The notes beneath the pieces were generated by a model. It did no database searches. It worked only from the letters and a program-made list of their open reading frames with translations, and had not been told where the DNA came from. Positions 61,786 through 64,000 of a stretch of DNA of 64,000 nt are shown piece after piece. The DNA is from Apostichopus japonicus (taxonomy: Eukaryota > Echinodermata > Holothuroidea > Aspidochirotida > Stichopodidae): the NCBI RefSeq assembly GCF_037975245.1, contig NC_092566.1:1362001-1426000 (forward strand), given 5' to 3'. The position numbers were made by a program, and so were the translations under genes. Every line of letters starts with the position of its first letter. Position 1 is the stretch's first letter.

Positions 61786-63565
61786 TCATGTTACTGCAGT
61801 GGGGATTTGTACACACTTTCGTCAACTGTGACTCTGTGTTTGTACTCCGCATGTTCAAGGGGTGGCGATTGATAATATTAAGAGTGTTGGATATGAAATA
61901 GCTGTTTTCAACAGGAACAGATTCATTCTAAGAATAAGTGATCTTCTGTGCTCAGATGCTCCTCACTTCTTGCCACAGATAATAAGAGTGTAATGGCTCA
62001 GCATATAGATTGCAGTACTTAAAAATCTGTTATCCTCTTGGGTGAGGGTTGAGGACTTGGAATAGAGTAAGATGCAGAAATATTGATGATGAGATGGGTA
62101 ACACTGTCTGCTAGAAATGAAGTCGTACATGGTAGAAGTTTGAACACTTTAAAGTTAAATTCAGTTAAATATTCACCCTGGGTTCAAGTTTAAGTAACAG
62201 TTAGACAGATTTGTGCTGTGATTTTGTTGCAAACACCTGTATGCTTTGTGCTTCCTCTGTTGTGTATTTTTTTTTCCTTTTTCCTTCTCTATTTTTTCTT
62301 ATTTGTTTGATGTAATTGATGTTTGTGTAACAAGTGTTTACGTGACTGTGTAAACATGTAACAGTGAGGTTAAAAACCTCTCTTTTAAACCAATGTTCAG
62401 CAAAGCGTGACATAATCTTTGGTTCGGGTACTGAAGTTTTAATTAACAATTTTTGAATGAAGCAAAATTGACATAACTACTAGAAAAGAACTGTGGTGTC
62501 TAGTCCATAAGAGAGCATGGAAAATGCATTGGCGACTGGTGTAAACTTGTGTGGCCAGGTGATTTGTCCGGGGGGAGGGGGTGGGCAAGGTGATTTATCA
62601 GGGTCCTTTCAGCATAGCCTCTGAGGGAAAATACAGTTTATGTTAGGTAGCTAATTTTAGGTCATGTGCATAGCTACAGCGCTGTAATATAAGTCGCTAT
62701 GAATTACGGCAGTGTTAGCACCATTGTGTTACACCCATCGCTGCAGTGTTTGGTATTTCTTCACAGCATAGTTAATTCCACGTAATGACATCTCAGGTAT
62801 TCAGAAGGCAATGAAACTGCTGTGGTGCCTATGGGGTACGATTAATATCACATGTTGGGAGGGGGAAGGTAGGTGGGGGGAGGACCATGGACCTGTTGAC
62901 CCCACCTTAAATCTGGCAAAGGTATAAGGGCAAGGAGTCACTGATTCTAGTTATCTTTTAACATTGTGTTACACATTTGGGCATATCAATTACCAAAATA
63001 AAAAAAACTCTCACCTCTGTTCTAGGAGGGAGAATCTCAAATATGATGTGGTATGAAAGTATTGGGATATGAAGTAAGCAATAGTGGTGAAGGGGGGGGG
63101 GGTTAGGGGATGGAGAGGGTAGGTTGAAAAGACTTGCATAATATGTCCAGAATTTGATACTTTTAAATCAATTCATGAATAATCAACAAACAATGTTGCG
63201 GTTACTTTCTTTCAAGTCTGAACGGTTGTTATTTAACTTTGTTATTTAAACCAAGTCAACCAAATTCCTTCAAAAATTTATCTATGCACACAGTCCTGCA
63301 AATTAGTACATTTTTTACTCTTTTTTTTTTTTTTAAATATTTGAATTTTCAATGAAAAGAAAACTTAACTTATTAAACAGGGATTTGACAAGTTCTGTTC
63401 AAAAGCTAACTGCAAATTAAAATATATTGTCAGCATTTATGATATTACAGGTTATCATGTAGGTATGGGTCGGGTTTGGAAGGGTGAGGGGGGGGGGGTA
63501 GAATGATAAATAAATGACAATGTCAGCCACCACCAGAATTAATCACCCACCTTTTTGTTGATGAA

Positions 63566-63775
63566 TCACACAATTCTGTTATTTCTACATGTTAACATAG
63601 TTTTTTTTGTTGTTGTACAACTCATATCACACAGACCACCTGTGGTTTGAGATCTTCGATTGAAGAATAACGTTCCATTAGTTGTAGGTCTTTCAATATT
63701 CGAATTGATCCTACTTTGTCTTTCACGGAAAGGGTTTGTTGTTATTTGTAAATTTTGGTTCCGTCGTCGACTCAT
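63566..63775 (-). CDS. Unrecognised small ORF
   Basis: An ATG opens 69 codons of very polar, R/N/T/Q-rich sequence (MSRRRNQNLQITTNPFRERQ...). There is no hydrophobic segment or known motif. It could be a start exon at the window edge, a transposon relic or chance; I do not assign a function. Confidence 0.15.
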   Translation of the reverse strand: MSRRRNQNLQITTNPFRERQSRINSNIERPTTNGTLFFNRRSQTTGGLCDMSCTTTKKTMLTCRNNRIV

Positions 63776-64000
63776 TTAAATAGTTCCGAGATAATCTAAC
63801 GTCTCTGACAGCAATTAGTTCAAAGAATTTCATTATAAGAATTTCTGCCCTATCCTAATTACGGAAGGCTAATTTTTCGGTCCAGTTGGATATTCTTTTG
63901 TACAGGCAAAAAACCATTTATTTATTATTTGTTCTTCATAAAGTCTTCTGAAAGAGGCAATAAATGTTACAAGATATTCAATCCATTTTTTTGTCCTTTC

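Larger units (their letters stand above)
58135..64000. other. 3' flank of the DOK7-like gene, no recognised gene
   Basis: I see only simple repeats, poly-G runs (about 58779-58792, 60844-60850, 63091-63101, 63488-63498), a tRNA-like relic and a short minisatellite. The polyadenylation site of the DOK7-like gene must lie here, but I cannot place it. Confidence 0.5.

Overview
The window is nuclear DNA of an intron-rich animal, most likely a marine deuterostome invertebrate; an echinoderm such as a sea cucumber is my best guess. The reasons are small exons with GT..AG introns, AT-rich intergenic DNA, many short non-autonomous transposons, minisatellites, (TA)n and poly-G tracts, and two clear animal genes whose introns sit where they do in vertebrates. 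The species call is inference; the gene calls are read from the sequence.

Two protein-coding genes can be reconstructed completely. (1) A CRIP1-type single-LIM protein lies on the minus strand from 16419 down to 6295. It has four small coding exons that splice in frame to 77 residues with all eight zinc ligands, and a TATA-like box 61 bases upstream of its ATG. (2) A DOK7-like adaptor lies on the plus strand from 25662 to 58134. Seven coding exons (60, 46, 240, 204, 123, 1212 and 839 nt) total 2724 nt, or 907 residues. They encode a PH domain, an IRS-type PTB domain and a long tyrosine-motif tail. Exons 1 and 2 are micro-exons separated from exon 3 by a 24.8 kb intron. The two genes are arranged head to head, about 9.2 kb apart.

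Layout: 1-6294 is the 3' flank of CRIP1, with one hAT-type MITE. 6295-16419 is CRIP1, with a 58-bp minisatellite in the intron before its last exon. 16420-25661 is intergenic and holds a decayed coding-like patch, hAT and palindromic MITEs, a (TAA)n tract and large (TA)n tracts. 25662-58134 is DOK7-like. Its intron 2 carries a hammerhead-like repeat, a tandem array, a foldback element with tandem-repeat arms and a minisatellite; later introns carry a four-copy dispersed repeat, another hAT MITE and a LINE 3' fragment. 58135-64000 is 3' flank with simple repeats and a tRNA-like SINE remnant, and no recognisable gene.

The genes do not form a pathway. DOK7 in vertebrates activates the receptor kinase MuSK at neuromuscular synapses; CRIP1 is a small zinc-binding LIM protein. 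The most notable points are the full recovery of both genes from exons too small to stand out as ORFs, the absence in this DOK7 of the three arginines that bind phosphotyrosine in the mammalian PTB domain, its much longer tail with YxxM, YxN and YxxP motifs, and hammerhead-ribozyme-like repeat ends in intron 2.
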